Source: Haloarcula rara | GTDB lineage: Archaea > Halobacteriota > Halobacteria > Halobacteriales > Haloarculaceae | Assembly (NCBI RefSeq): GCF_029338235.1 | Contig: NZ_CP119785.1 | Coordinates: 2,914,001-2,978,000, forward strand | Direction: 5' to 3' | DNA length: 64,000 bases | Shown: positions 55,067 to 62,775 of the stretch, piece after piece | Layout of the letters: each line of letters begins with the position of its first letter | Position numbering within the stretch: position 1 is the stretch's first letter | Program-made: the position numbers and the translations under genes | Notes under the pieces: generated by a model | What the model saw: the letters and a program-made list of their open reading frames with translations, nothing else | What the model was told of the DNA's origin: nothing | Databases searched by the model: none

Positions 55067-55484
55067 TCGCCCGCGTCCCGTCGGCGAAGGTCACGGTCAA
55101 CTGGACCGTGTACGTGCCGCGCGTGTCGAACTGGACCTCGGCGTAGTCGTCGTACTCTAGGATGTCCGCACCCGACCCCGAAGGCTGGGCGATTATCGAG
55201 AAGTCCGCGTCCGTGACGGTTCCGCCCGACGTGTCATAGGAGAGCTCGACACTGGCCTCCCCGTACTCGTCAAGCGTGACCGGTCCCCCGTCGTACTGTC
55301 TCGTTGCCGTCGGCTCGCTCTCGGACGGCGTCGAGGTGGCCGCCGCTGTCGCCGCCGTGTCAGTCAACCCCGGTTCACTCTCGGTCGGCTCCCTCCCCGC
55401 CCCATTACAACCAGGAAGAAGGCCCAGGGCGACACTCACGATACCGAGAAACGTCCGACGGCTCCCTATCGTGGGCACAGGCAC
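55038..55484 (-). CDS. Tat-type lipoprotein
   Basis: A 148-residue protein: SRRTFLGIVSVALGLLPGC (twin-Arg signal with a lipobox-like LPGC), a Ser/Thr/Glu/Ala-rich linker, and a beta-sandwich domain (GGPVTLDEYGEASVELSYDTSGG, TYTVQLTVTFADGTRASDTVDI) of the PKD or Ig-like type. Extracellular and anchored. It overlaps the ABC remnant at its 3' end. Confidence 0.75.
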   Translation of the reverse strand: MPVPTIGSRRTFLGIVSVALGLLPGCNGAGREPTESEPGLTDTAATAAATSTPSESEPTATRQYDGGPVTLDEYGEASVELSYDTSGGTVTDADFSIIAQPSGSGADILEYDDYAEVQFDTRGTYTVQLTVTFADGTRASDTVDISVE

Positions 55485-55818
55485 CTGTGGCGGGAAAATA
55501 GCTGTTCCGGCCGCTACATCGCCTCACTTCGTATCGGAATGGCTGTGCTCTCTCCCAGTTCCGTTTCGTCGCCAGTTTACAGCACCGTCCGGGCCTCGAT
55601 AGTATGCGTGTAGTCGTCGTCGACGTTCGAGTGGACGGCGTCCGTGACCTCTCTTGGGGTCCCACAGAGCGCCCGAGAGTTGGATGCCGAACAGCGGTCG
55701 TCTCCTGCCGGTGGTAGTGAATCACCCGCCAGTTGCCGGATTGCGTCGTCGGCCACAGGATAGGCAAGAGTCAGCAGACGGCGGTAGCCCTTTGCCGTCC
55801 CCGCCCCGACTGGCTGGT
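55485..55818. other. 334-bp region without an intact gene
   Basis: The minus strand carries an open stretch from about 55690 to a TAA at 55577-55579 that reads TPREVTDAVHSNVDDDYTH in coding-like codons, with no plausible start. It may be the C-terminal scrap of a lost gene. The right end, from about 55790, holds the M24 peptidase promoter region. Nothing else is seen. Confidence 0.4.
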
Positions 55819-56991
55819 ATGCCCGACTTCGCCAGACTCGACGCGTTTCTCGACGAGACCGATATCGAGGGGTACCTCATCGACGCGGACTCGACGGATT
55901 CCGACCAGTACTACCTCTCGGGATTCGACGCGCCGGACCCCTTCGTCACGCTGTACGACGGGGAGACGCACCTGCTCTTTCCCCGGAGTCTGGAGTTTGG
56001 CCGGGCCAAACGGGAGTCGCGTGCCGAAACGGTCGAACGCTACGTCGATTTCGACCACGCCGAACTGGTCGAGGAGCACGGTCCTGAGGCGGCGGTCTCG
56101 AACGTCCTCGCCCGGTTTCTCGACTCCTACGGCGTCGACAGCGTCGCGGTACCCGCGCGGTTCCCGCTGCGGACTGCCGACGGCCTCCGGGCCCAGGGCG
56201 TCGACGTGACGCCCGACACCGACGGGGCGGTTACGGAGATTCGTGCGACCAAGACCGACGAGGAAATCGAGCACGTCCGGGCGGCCCAGAAAGCGAACGA
56301 GGCGGCGATGCGGGCCGCCGAGGACCTGCTGGCCGATGCCGTGGTGGGCGAGAACGGGGACCTGGAACACGACGGTGCGGTACTGACCAGCGAGCGGGTC
56401 AAAGAGGAAATCGAGGTGACGCTCTTGCGGAACGGCTGCTCGCTCGACGAGACCATCGTCGCCTGCGGGGCCGACGCGGCGGACCCCCACGACCGCGGTA
56501 GCGGGCCCCTGAACGCTGGAGAGCCCATCATCGTCGACATCTTCCCCCGCGACAAGACGACGAAGTACCACGCCGACATGACCCGGACGTTCTGCAAGGG
56601 CGAGCCGGGCGAGACCGTGCGGGAGTGGTACGACCTGACCGAGCGGGCGAAGACGGCCGCCTTCGACGCGCTGGAACCCGGCGCGACGGGCGAGGACGTC
56701 CACGACGTGGTCTGTGACGTCTACGAGGCGGCCGGACTGCCGACGTTGCGTAGCGACGACCGCGCGGAGACGGGCTTCATCCACTCCACCGGCCACGGCG
56801 TCGGCCTGGACGTCCACGAACTCCCGCAGCTCTCGCCCTCGGGCGGCGAGCTCGAGCCCGGCCACGTCGTCACCATCGAGCCGGGTCTGTACGATCCCGA
56901 CGTTGGCGGCATCCGCATCGAGGACATCGCCGTCGTCACCGAGGACGGCTACGAGAACCTCACCGAGTACGAACAGCGGCTGGTCGTGTGA
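55819..56991 (+). CDS. M24 family metallopeptidase (Xaa-Pro peptidase-like)
   Basis: A 390-residue creatinase/aminopeptidase-P-type protein: an N-terminal creatinase_N domain (DFARLDAFLDETDIEGYLI...YYLSGFDAPD) and a pita-bread catalytic domain. The five metal ligands are visible: the Asp in IIVDIFPRD, the Asp in YHADMTRTFC, the His in IHSTGHGVGLDVHE, the Glu in VVTIEPGLYDP and the Glu in GGIRIEDIAVV. It should cleave the bond before Pro in small peptides. The ATG at 55819 is chosen over longer in-frame options. Confidence 0.92.
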   Translation: MPDFARLDAFLDETDIEGYLIDADSTDSDQYYLSGFDAPDPFVTLYDGETHLLFPRSLEFGRAKRESRAETVERYVDFDHAELVEEHGPEAAVSNVLARFLDSYGVDSVAVPARFPLRTADGLRAQGVDVTPDTDGAVTEIRATKTDEEIEHVRAAQKANEAAMRAAEDLLADAVVGENGDLEHDGAVLTSERVKEEIEVTLLRNGCSLDETIVACGADAADPHDRGSGPLNAGEPIIVDIFPRDKTTKYHADMTRTFCKGEPGETVREWYDLTERAKTAAFDALEPGATGEDVHDVVCDVYEAAGLPTLRSDDRAETGFIHSTGHGVGLDVHELPQLSPSGGELEPGHVVTIEPGLYDPDVGGIRIEDIAVVTEDGYENLTEYEQRLVV

Positions 56992-57037
56992 GTGTCTCTC
57001 AGTAGGAGCCAGGTCCGTTCGGGGATAAATCATGAAC

Positions 57038-57047
57038 TTTTATTATA
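57038..57047 (+). promoter_or_regulatory. TATA box before a pair of micro-ORFs
   Basis: TTTTATTATA, 31 bp before the ATG at 57074, fits a leaderless transcript starting there. Confidence 0.5.
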
Positions 57048-57073
57048 GATGGGGCGAAAGCAGGTGATACATC

Positions 57074-57157
57074 ATGCTTGTACGCAAGCTCGCCACGCCC
57101 CGGCCCGAGGATTCCACGACCGACCACCGCTGCGACCCGACACGACCCCCCGGATGA
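57074..57157 (+). CDS. possible 27-residue micro-ORF
   Basis: The ATG at 57074 encodes MLVRKLATPRPEDSTTDH and a few more residues to a TGA that overlaps the next ATG (GGATGAC). Its position 31 bp after a TATA box suggests a leaderless first ORF. No similarity is recognised; it may be a coupling leader. Confidence 0.35.
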   Translation: MLVRKLATPRPEDSTTDHRCDPTRPPG

Positions 57158-57306
57158 CAACCACGATAACCACCCCGACCGACGACGAATCGTATCCGAC
57201 CCCCGAGTTTGGCACCCGTTCTACTGACGGTGCGCCGCTGATGTTCTCACCGACCAGCACGGCGACAGCCGGCCACTTCGACACCGAGGCAGACGAGCCT
57301 CGCTGA
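57154..57306 (+). CDS. possible 50-residue microprotein
   Basis: The ATG at 57154 overlaps the stop of the preceding micro-ORF. It encodes MTTTITTPTDDESYPTPEFG through FSPTSTATAGHFDTEADEPR to a TGA. It is acidic, Thr/Pro-rich and has haloarchaeal codon bias, so a real but disordered small protein is plausible. Function unknown. Confidence 0.4.
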   Translation: MTTTITTPTDDESYPTPEFGTRSTDGAPLMFSPTSTATAGHFDTEADEPR

Positions 57307-57366
57307 GTAGCGCTGTCGCTGGCGGCGTGACACAACCGTTTTCCGCCCACGTGGCATGGCTCAGAT

Positions 57367-57576
57367 ATGGCCGATTACACCACGGTCTCGATACCGAAAG
57401 ACCTCGCCGAGCGCGTCGAGGAGACTATCGAGGGGACCAGCTTCTCCAGTACCTCGGACCTGGTCCGCTTCCTGCTTCGCAGTATCGTCGTCGAACACCA
57501 GCGCGAAGGGGAACTGACGGAGGCACAGTTCCAGGACATCACTGACCAGCTGCGGGACCTGGGCTACCTGGAGTAG
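57367..57576 (+). CDS. ribbon-helix-helix (CopG-like) protein
   Basis: A 69-residue DNA-binding protein: MADYTTVSIPKDLAERVEETI gives the beta-strand and first helix, and TSFSSTSDLVRFLLRSIVVEHQ the second helix of an RHH fold. No toxin gene follows, so it is more likely a stand-alone regulator than an antitoxin. ATG at 57367. Confidence 0.87.
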   Translation: MADYTTVSIPKDLAERVEETIEGTSFSSTSDLVRFLLRSIVVEHQREGELTEAQFQDITDQLRDLGYLE

Positions 57577-57584
57577 CGGACCCG

Positions 57585-58001
57585 CTAGGCCAGCGATTTC
57601 TCGGGCGGTTCGATATCCAGAATATCGACCTCGACGGTCCGTCCCGACCGGTCGAACGCGCCGAAGCTCTCGGTGTCCCAGGGCGGGATGGCGACGAAGA
57701 TGACCTCGTGGAGGTCGTCAAGCTTGCTGACGCCCATATAGCCGTCGGGGTGAGAGACGAAACGGCCCTGAGTCTGCCCGGCGGGCGTCCCCAGGTCCAT
57801 CCCGAAGACTGCGTTGACCGACCCCCCGGCCGACGGGAGATAGAAGTCGGTAAACACCGGTGTCTCGGGGTCGAGGCCGGCGTCAGGTAGCTGCCCGGCT
57901 TCCGTGACCGCCAGCGAGATAGTCACGTCGTTCGGCTCGGCCTCCCTGGCCATCCGCAGCAACGTTTCGACGAGACCGCGTGTAACGTACACCACACCCA
58001 A
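57585..58001 (-). CDS. JAMM/MPN-like protein with the first catalytic His replaced
   Basis: A 138-residue protein of the JAB1/MPN fold. It has FVSHPDGYMGVSKLDD, which aligns with the JAMM motif HSHP-x6-SxxD, but the first His is Val. The first metal ligand is therefore missing, while the second His, Ser and Asp remain. It may be a non-catalytic MPN protein or use a different metal set. It faces the RHH gene stop to stop (8-bp gap). Confidence 0.7.
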   Translation of the reverse strand: MGVVYVTRGLVETLLRMAREAEPNDVTISLAVTEAGQLPDAGLDPETPVFTDFYLPSAGGSVNAVFGMDLGTPAGQTQGRFVSHPDGYMGVSKLDDLHEVIFVAIPPWDTESFGAFDRSGRTVEVDILDIEPPEKSLA

Positions 58002-58064
58002 ATTTCGTGCGGTGGTCGTATAATCCCGTCGCCGGCTGGCCCGGGAACGCGACGCCGTCGCCGG

Positions 58065-58745
58065 CTACCCCAGGACAAAGGACTTCAGATTCTTGACGTA
58101 GAGCCCCGGCGTCCGGCCGCGAGACCCCCGGACTGCGTCCGCGAGCGCGCCGCTCGCGTCGTCCATGATACCGTGACCGTGGCCCACGAGCAGTCGCTCC
58201 GGAGTCAGGCGGTTCAGCTTCGTCGGGGGCGTCAACCGCAGCATGGGGTGGACGCCCAGCCGCTCGGTCCCCGCCAGGAAATAGTCAGCCGTCCCGACGG
58301 CCTCCGGGACCACCAGTGTATCGTCCTCGTCGCCGTACAGCGCCGCTTCCTTCCAGAAGGCGTTGCTCGTCAGTTCGTGGACGCCGTAGTCGGTGTCCGG
58401 AATCTGGCGGTGGACCCGCTCGGTGGTCGCGTCGATGTCGGCCTCGACGCCGGCCAGGGCGTCGGGGACGTAGACGGGCACGTCGTGGCGCTTCGCGATG
58501 GTCGCCGAGTCCCGCTTGTGGCGGTCAAGGAGGACGATGACGCCGGCCACCTCGCCGAACTCCGTGAAAAGGTCGTCGATGCCCTCGGCGTCGACCGGGT
58601 CGACGACGATTGCGCCGGCGTCGGTCCCGAGCACGTGGCTCGCCCGCTGCATCGTCTCCTCGGGGTAGGCAATCCAGCTCGCGCCCCGGTCCCAGCGGTT
58701 CGTCTCCGTCCAGTCCGTCGCGGTGCCGTCGCCTTTCATTGGCAT
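58065..58745 (-). CDS. metallo-beta-lactamase-fold-like protein with degenerate metal site
   Basis: A 226-residue protein. Its outline resembles the MBL fold as used in haloarchaeal proteins: GAIVVDPVDAEGIDDLF, VAGVIVLLDRHKRDSATIAKRHDVPVYVP (where active enzymes have HxHxDH), and a C-terminal RLLVGHGHGIMDDA. The classic HxHxDH is reduced to DRHKRDS, so catalysis by the usual mechanism is doubtful. Start at 58745, with an alternative ATG at 58739. Confidence 0.68.
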   Translation of the reverse strand: MPMKGDGTATDWTETNRWDRGASWIAYPEETMQRASHVLGTDAGAIVVDPVDAEGIDDLFTEFGEVAGVIVLLDRHKRDSATIAKRHDVPVYVPDALAGVEADIDATTERVHRQIPDTDYGVHELTSNAFWKEAALYGDEDDTLVVPEAVGTADYFLAGTERLGVHPMLRLTPPTKLNRLTPERLLVGHGHGIMDDASGALADAVRGSRGRTPGLYVKNLKSFVLG

Positions 58746-58797
58746 AGTCGCTCTTCGGGCTCGGCGAAAATAAAGGGTCTATCTAACCGATGGGGAC

Positions 58798-58935
58798 TCA
58801 GTCGGACCATTCGCTGTTGAGCCCGCCGCCGCCGGTCACGAACCACCGGGCTGCGGTGTAACAGACGCCGACGAAAACCAGTATCGCGACGGCCGATTCA
58901 ATGCTGTCCGTACCAATAATTCTCGAGGAACTCAT
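58798..58935 (-). CDS. 45-residue single-span membrane protein
   Basis: The ATG at 58935 encodes MSSSRIIGTDSIESAVAILV with one hydrophobic helix (ESAVAILVFVGVCYTAARWFV) and a Gly-rich tail, ending at TGA (58800-58798). Codon bias is typical. It is upstream of the MBL-like gene on the same strand. No family is recognised. Confidence 0.55.
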   Translation of the reverse strand: MSSSRIIGTDSIESAVAILVFVGVCYTAARWFVTGGGGLNSEWSD

Positions 58936-59096
58936 ATGGTTCCACTGAAAAGACAGAGAGAACACTGGTCAGATGGGAGTTCGCTACGAGCTATCGGTGA
59001 TCTTCGAGAGCGATTCTGATGGTGTTTACTGTGCGTGCTGACCGCGCTGAGAGAAAATATTATACGGAGTACAAGAGGAGCTTACTACACTATCCG

Positions 59097-59567
59097 ATGC
59101 AACGTCGTTCGATTCTCTCCCGTCTCGGCGGCGGACTGACAGTTACCGCGGTGGCCGGACTCGCCGGCTGTTCGGGTGATGGTTCCGAAGCCGGCTCCGG
59201 CGAGGCCGTCGAATCCAGCGTCGACGGACTGACCGTAATCAGCCACGAGGAGGGGGCTCCAGACGGGGTGACGCCCCCGGAGCGGAGCTTCGTGGTCAGT
59301 CTGATTATCGAGAACAGCGGCGATTCCGAGACTGACCCCACTGGCTACGATGAGGAGCTGAGGCTGTTCGACGAGTCCGACACCAACATCACGCCGAAAT
59401 TGACCAGTGTTCAGCCGGCCGACATCGAGCTAGCTCCCGGAGAGCAGAGGCAGCTAGCGGTATCCGGCGTGTTCGAGGAAGACAGCGAGTACGCACCCGA
59501 TGACGTAACCCGCTACGAGTTGTCGCTGACGTGTACTCAATTCTCTGACGGCACGTACTGTGAGTGA
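59097..59567 (+). CDS. lipoprotein with a TRAF/DUF4352-like beta domain
   Basis: A 156-residue protein: MQRRSILSRLGGGLTVTAVAGLAGC is a lipoprotein signal (lipobox LAGC), followed by a beta-sandwich (RSFVVSLIIENSGDSETDPTGYDEELRLFDES ... IELAPGEQRQLAVSGVFEEDSEY), like DUF4352 or telomere-binding-like extracellular domains. Extracellular, membrane-anchored. ATG at 59097. Confidence 0.78.
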   Translation: MQRRSILSRLGGGLTVTAVAGLAGCSGDGSEAGSGEAVESSVDGLTVISHEEGAPDGVTPPERSFVVSLIIENSGDSETDPTGYDEELRLFDESDTNITPKLTSVQPADIELAPGEQRQLAVSGVFEEDSEYAPDDVTRYELSLTCTQFSDGTYCE

Positions 59568-59650
59568 TATCTATCCTCGAGTCCTATTTCTCCACAGGGC
59601 TGGGGAGACGGCAGTCCTGGTATCAGTGGGTCGTCACAGAGTTTCGAGGC

Positions 59651-59680
59651 GAAAGCCCACGACATCGGTCGTGGGCTTTC
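59651..59680. mobile_element. IS200/IS605-type end hairpin, solitary
   Basis: GAAAGCCCACGAC-ATCG-GTCGTGGGCTTTC, a perfect 13-bp stem with a 4-nt loop. Hairpins of this sequence type are characteristic of one end of haloarchaeal IS200/IS605 (TnpA/TnpB) elements. No transposase or TnpB gene is adjacent, so this may be a remnant or a MITE end. It could also serve as a terminator for the lipoprotein gene. Confidence 0.5.
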
Positions 59681-59764
59681 GGGCTGTTACCGCTGTGAAG
59701 TACCTGGACGGACGGTCGAGCACTCGATGCCGACAGTTTTGACCCACGCCGACTAAGGTCCACT

Positions 59765-60454
59765 ATGCTCTCATCGCCCGAGTGGCTCGCCCTGGAGGTG
59801 AAGTATCCTGACCGGCTCACCGCCTTTTACGACGCCTTTCTCGAACTAGACGTCCTCGAAGAGCGTGACGGCGAAACCGTCCTCGCAGCCGGCGAGACTG
59901 AGCTCCGTCTCCGTGCCCCCGGCGACGTCCCCCGCGGTGGCCTCCATACCCACTACGCGCTGACCGTGCCCGACAGCGAGTACGACGACTGGCACGACCA
60001 GCTGGGCGAGCGGTTCGACCTGGTCGAACACACGTTCGGCGACGCGCGCTCGCTGTACTTCTACGACCCGGAGGGTAACTGCGTGGAACTCGGCGAGCGA
60101 CCGCTGAAAGCTCAAAGCAGTGGCGTCACGGGACTTTTCGAACTGGTCCTGGAGGTCGAACAGCTAGACGGGGCCGTCGAGTTCTACGAACGGCTCGGCT
60201 TCGAGACCGTCGACGACGGACGCGAGGAGGGTCGGGTCCGGCTCACCACGGGCAAGTTCGACCTGGAACTGTGGTCGCCGCGGCTCGGTATCGCCGATGC
60301 CCGGGGCGGCGTGCACGTTGATTTCGGCGTCGTCACCGACGACCCCAGCTCAGTCGCCCGCGAGGTGGCCGACGACGCGCTCTCGGTCACGTCGGTCAAA
60401 GACGGCGTGCGGATTCGGGACCCCGACGGGCACTACGTGACGCTGGTCGGCTGA
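59765..60454 (+). CDS. two-domain VOC (glyoxalase/dioxygenase fold) protein
   Basis: A 229-residue protein made of two vicinal-oxygen-chelate modules: residues 1-110 (HYALTVPDSEYDDWHDQLG ... SLYFYDPEGNCVELGE) and 120-229 (LFELVLEVEQLDGAVEFYERLGF ... VRIRDPDGHYVTLVG). Metal-binding His/Glu positions are partly kept. Substrate unknown. Stop to stop with the next gene (1-bp gap). Confidence 0.87.
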   Translation: MLSSPEWLALEVKYPDRLTAFYDAFLELDVLEERDGETVLAAGETELRLRAPGDVPRGGLHTHYALTVPDSEYDDWHDQLGERFDLVEHTFGDARSLYFYDPEGNCVELGERPLKAQSSGVTGLFELVLEVEQLDGAVEFYERLGFETVDDGREEGRVRLTTGKFDLELWSPRLGIADARGGVHVDFGVVTDDPSSVAREVADDALSVTSVKDGVRIRDPDGHYVTLVG

Positions 60455-60455
60455 G

Positions 60456-60761
60456 TCAGGTTTCGAGGCGACTCTTGTCGATCCGGACGCTCGCCGGCGT
60501 CACGATGAGAAAGCCACGGAAGTGCATCAGGTCGCCGCCGGCGTCTTTCACCGGTCGGGCAAAGCCCGACGCAAGTTCGTTCAGGTCGCCGTCGACGTTC
60601 AACACGAGCACCTGGCCGTCCTCGATAGCCTCTACCCACTCCGCGTCGTCGGTCGTCCCGTCCAGCACGCCAAGCACGACCCGGTGGCTCCCTCCGGTCT
60701 CCTCGTCGGCAGCCATCTGGTCCTCGACCGCTTGCAGGTCCAGTCCCTCGAAATCACTCAT
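60456..60761 (-). CDS. DUF5779 family protein
   Basis: A 101-residue protein starting MSDFEGLDLQAVEDQMAADE; the body SHRVVLGVLDGTTDDAEWVEAIEDGQVLVLNVDGDLNELASGFA fits the halobacterial DUF5779 family. The ATG at 60761 is chosen. Function unknown. Confidence 0.8.
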   Translation of the reverse strand: MSDFEGLDLQAVEDQMAADEETGGSHRVVLGVLDGTTDDAEWVEAIEDGQVLVLNVDGDLNELASGFARPVKDAGGDLMHFRGFLIVTPASVRIDKSRLET

Positions 60762-60845
60762 GATGCAAACGGACGCGTGCGACCAGCAAAAATCTGCTCC
60801 CCGCGTCAGACGCCTGTCGTGCGAGAGGCTCGGCAACGGCGCCGA

Positions 60846-61088
60846 CTAGAGGTTCCCCCGGAGATAGATTTTCTCGTCGTCCTTGGTGTCGACGGCGTCC
60901 TGATGAACTGTGTAGTCGTCCTCAGTGGCACTTCCCCAGCCGAGGTCCGAAAGCACAGACTCACCGAGACTCGGGTCGGGATTGACAGACAGCGTATCCC
61001 TTTCCACAGCGGTCACGCGGCCGAGTGTCGTCTCACTCGCATCGACTACTGTCTTCCCTTTGTCGTCCTCGGTAAATGTAACTGTCAT
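60846..61088 (-). CDS. PRC-barrel-like small protein
   Basis: An 80-residue protein starting MTVTFTEDDKGKTVVDASET, with LGRVTAVERDTLSVNPDPSLGESVLSDLGW, as in haloarchaeal PRC-barrel proteins. It shares a divergent promoter region with leuA. Function unknown. Confidence 0.72.
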   Translation of the reverse strand: MTVTFTEDDKGKTVVDASETTLGRVTAVERDTLSVNPDPSLGESVLSDLGWGSATEDDYTVHQDAVDTKDDEKIYLRGNL

Positions 61089-61236
61089 CACGGCAATCAA
61101 TGGTGTGCCTGTAATAATATCTGCTGCCTGCAGAGACAGGTTCGGTGGAACGAAAGCCCCGCAACTCGTCCGAACACCGCTCTCATAGCGGTATCTGTCG
61201 TTTCGAGGGGGCGTTGACGCCGCGGCGATGAACAAC

Positions 61237-61242
61237 TATAAG
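61237..61242 (+). promoter_or_regulatory. leuA: TATA box for leuA
   Basis: CTATAAGTA at about 61236-61244 predicts a transcript start near 61266-61270, immediately before the ATG at 61271 and downstream of the GTG at 61251. Confidence 0.55.
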
Positions 61243-61250
61243 TACGGGAA

Positions 61251-62492
61251 GTGACCACTAACACCTGCTTATGTCCAACAACGAGGGCACGTCGGGATCT
61301 CCGGCGGATCGAGTTCTTCCAGGGCACACTGGATTCCACGTCTGAGATAACAGACGCACGCATATTCGACACCACACTGCGCGACGGTGAGCAGTCGCCA
61401 CGCACGTCGTTCAACTACGAGGACAAACGCGAGATAGCGGCGATACTCGACGAGATGGGCACCCACGTCATCGAGGCCGGGTTCCCCGTCAACTCCGACG
61501 CGGAGTTCGAGGCCGTCCGCGACATCGCCGAGTCCACGCACGTGACGACCTGCGGGCTGGCGCGTGTGGTCGAGAAGGACATCGAGGCGGCTCTGGATTC
61601 GGGTGTGGACATGGTCCACACCTTCGTCTCGACGTCCGACGTACAGTTACAAGACTCCATGCACGCGACCCGCCAGGAGGCGCTGGACTCGGCCGTCGAG
61701 TCCGTCGAGCGCATCACGGAGGCGGGCGCCGAGTGCATGTTCTCGCCGATGGACGCCACCCGCACCTCGGAGGACTTCCTCATCGAAGTCATCGAGGCGA
61801 CGTCGGACGCGGGGGCCGACTGGATTAACATCCCAGACACCTGTGGGGTCGCGACGCCGCGGCGGTTCTACGACCTCATCGAGATCGTCGACGCGCATAC
61901 GGACGCGCGCATCGACGTCCACACCCACGACGACTTCGGGTTCGCCTCGGCGAACGCCGTCTCCGGGTTCGAGGCGGGCGCGAGCCAGTCACAGGTGTCG
62001 GTCAACGGTATCGGCGAGCGAGCGGGCAACGCGGCCTACGAAGAGGTCGTGATGGCGCTGGAATCGCTCTACGACGTGAACACGGGCATCGATACGACCC
62101 GTATCACGGAGCTGTCCCGTATCGTCGAGGAGAAGTCGGACATCCCGGTGCCGGCGAACAAGCCCATCGTCGGGCGCAACGCCTTCTCCCACGAGAGCGG
62201 TATCCACGCCGCGGGCGTCATCGAGAACTCCGACACGTTCGAGCCCGGCGTCATGACCCCCGAGATGGTCGGTGCCGAGCGCGAACTGGTGCTTGGTAAA
62301 CACACCGGCGCTCACTCGGTGCGCGAGCGGCTGGTCGATGCGGGCTACGCCCCGACCGACGCCGAAGTACGAGAGGTGACCCGCCGCGTCAAGGAGTTCG
62401 GCGCGGAGAAACAGCAGGTCACCATGAGCGAACTGGAGCGGTTCGCCCAGGAGGTCGGCGTCGACGAGGAGAGCGAGGAGGTCCGGGCGTAG
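61251..62492 (+). CDS. leuA: 2-isopropylmalate synthase (possibly citramalate synthase), N-terminus frameshifted
   Basis: A 413-residue DRE-TIM enzyme: IFDTTLRDGEQSPRTSFNYEDK, VHTHDDFGFASANAVSGFEAGASQ, GIGERAGNAAYEEVVMAL, HESGIHAAGV. It condenses acetyl-CoA with 2-oxoisovalerate; the short length (no C-terminal LeuA allosteric domain) leaves citramalate synthase open. No ATG lies in this frame near the start. The in-frame GTG at 61251 would be upstream of the predicted transcript start, and the first 19 residues look out of frame. In the +2 frame, ATG 61271 gives a coding-like MSNNEGTSGSPADR and then a stop, pointing to an indel near 61310. Confidence 0.88.
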   Translation: MTTNTCLCPTTRARRDLRRIEFFQGTLDSTSEITDARIFDTTLRDGEQSPRTSFNYEDKREIAAILDEMGTHVIEAGFPVNSDAEFEAVRDIAESTHVTTCGLARVVEKDIEAALDSGVDMVHTFVSTSDVQLQDSMHATRQEALDSAVESVERITEAGAECMFSPMDATRTSEDFLIEVIEATSDAGADWINIPDTCGVATPRRFYDLIEIVDAHTDARIDVHTHDDFGFASANAVSGFEAGASQSQVSVNGIGERAGNAAYEEVVMALESLYDVNTGIDTTRITELSRIVEEKSDIPVPANKPIVGRNAFSHESGIHAAGVIENSDTFEPGVMTPEMVGAERELVLGKHTGAHSVRERLVDAGYAPTDAEVREVTRRVKEFGAEKQQVTMSELERFAQEVGVDEESEEVRA

Positions 62493-62590
62493 GCCGATGA
62501 CCTCGGTTTCGGTCGCGACTACCTGCCACCAGCCGCGGGGCCCCCGGAGTGGCCCGTACGACGCCGTTCGGCAGTATCTATCACAGAACG

Positions 62591-62597
62591 TTTATTA
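62591..62597 (+). promoter_or_regulatory. ilvB: TATA box for the ilvB transcript
   Basis: TTTATTA, 27-33 bp before the ATG at 62624, predicts transcript initiation at or a few bases before that codon. Confidence 0.55.
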
Positions 62598-62623
62598 CCC
62601 AGCGCCGACAGAGAATCGACGTG

Positions 62624-62710
62624 ATGACAGCGCGCACTGGAGATTCGGTCCAGCGACCCGCCAGCGGCGCGCTCCTTCTTCGCGGCGTAGGTATTGTAGG
62701 GGCCTTCTAG
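62624..62710 (+). CDS. candidate leader peptide of ilvB
   Basis: A 28-codon ORF whose ATG sits about 30 bp after the TATA box, so it would be the leaderless first ORF of the ilvB transcript. It ends GALLLRGVGIVGAF then TAG: three Leu, two Val and one Ile in the last 12 residues, the amino acids made by this pathway. A hairpin (GGGGC/GCCCC, 62699-62714) overlaps its last codons. The layout recalls bacterial ilv leader peptides; attenuation of this kind is not established in archaea, so function is inference. Confidence 0.5.
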   Translation: MTARTGDSVQRPASGALLLRGVGIVGAF

Positions 62711-62714
62711 CCCC
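62699..62714 (+). promoter_or_regulatory. hairpin overlapping the leader ORF stop
   Basis: GGGGC-CTTCTA-GCCCC; the stop codon of the leader ORF (62708-62710) lies partly in the loop. A ribosome stalled on the Leu/Val/Ile codons just upstream would affect its folding. No U-run follows. Confidence 0.4.
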
Positions 62715-62775
62715 GCACATCCCACTCCCGTCGCAGCCGGTACCGACTATCCACCACCCACCAGATACCCCAGCA

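Noticed and set aside
57367..58001. A toxin-antitoxin pair formed by the RHH protein and its neighbour
   Set aside because: The neighbour is convergent, not co-transcribed, and is JAMM-like rather than toxin-like.
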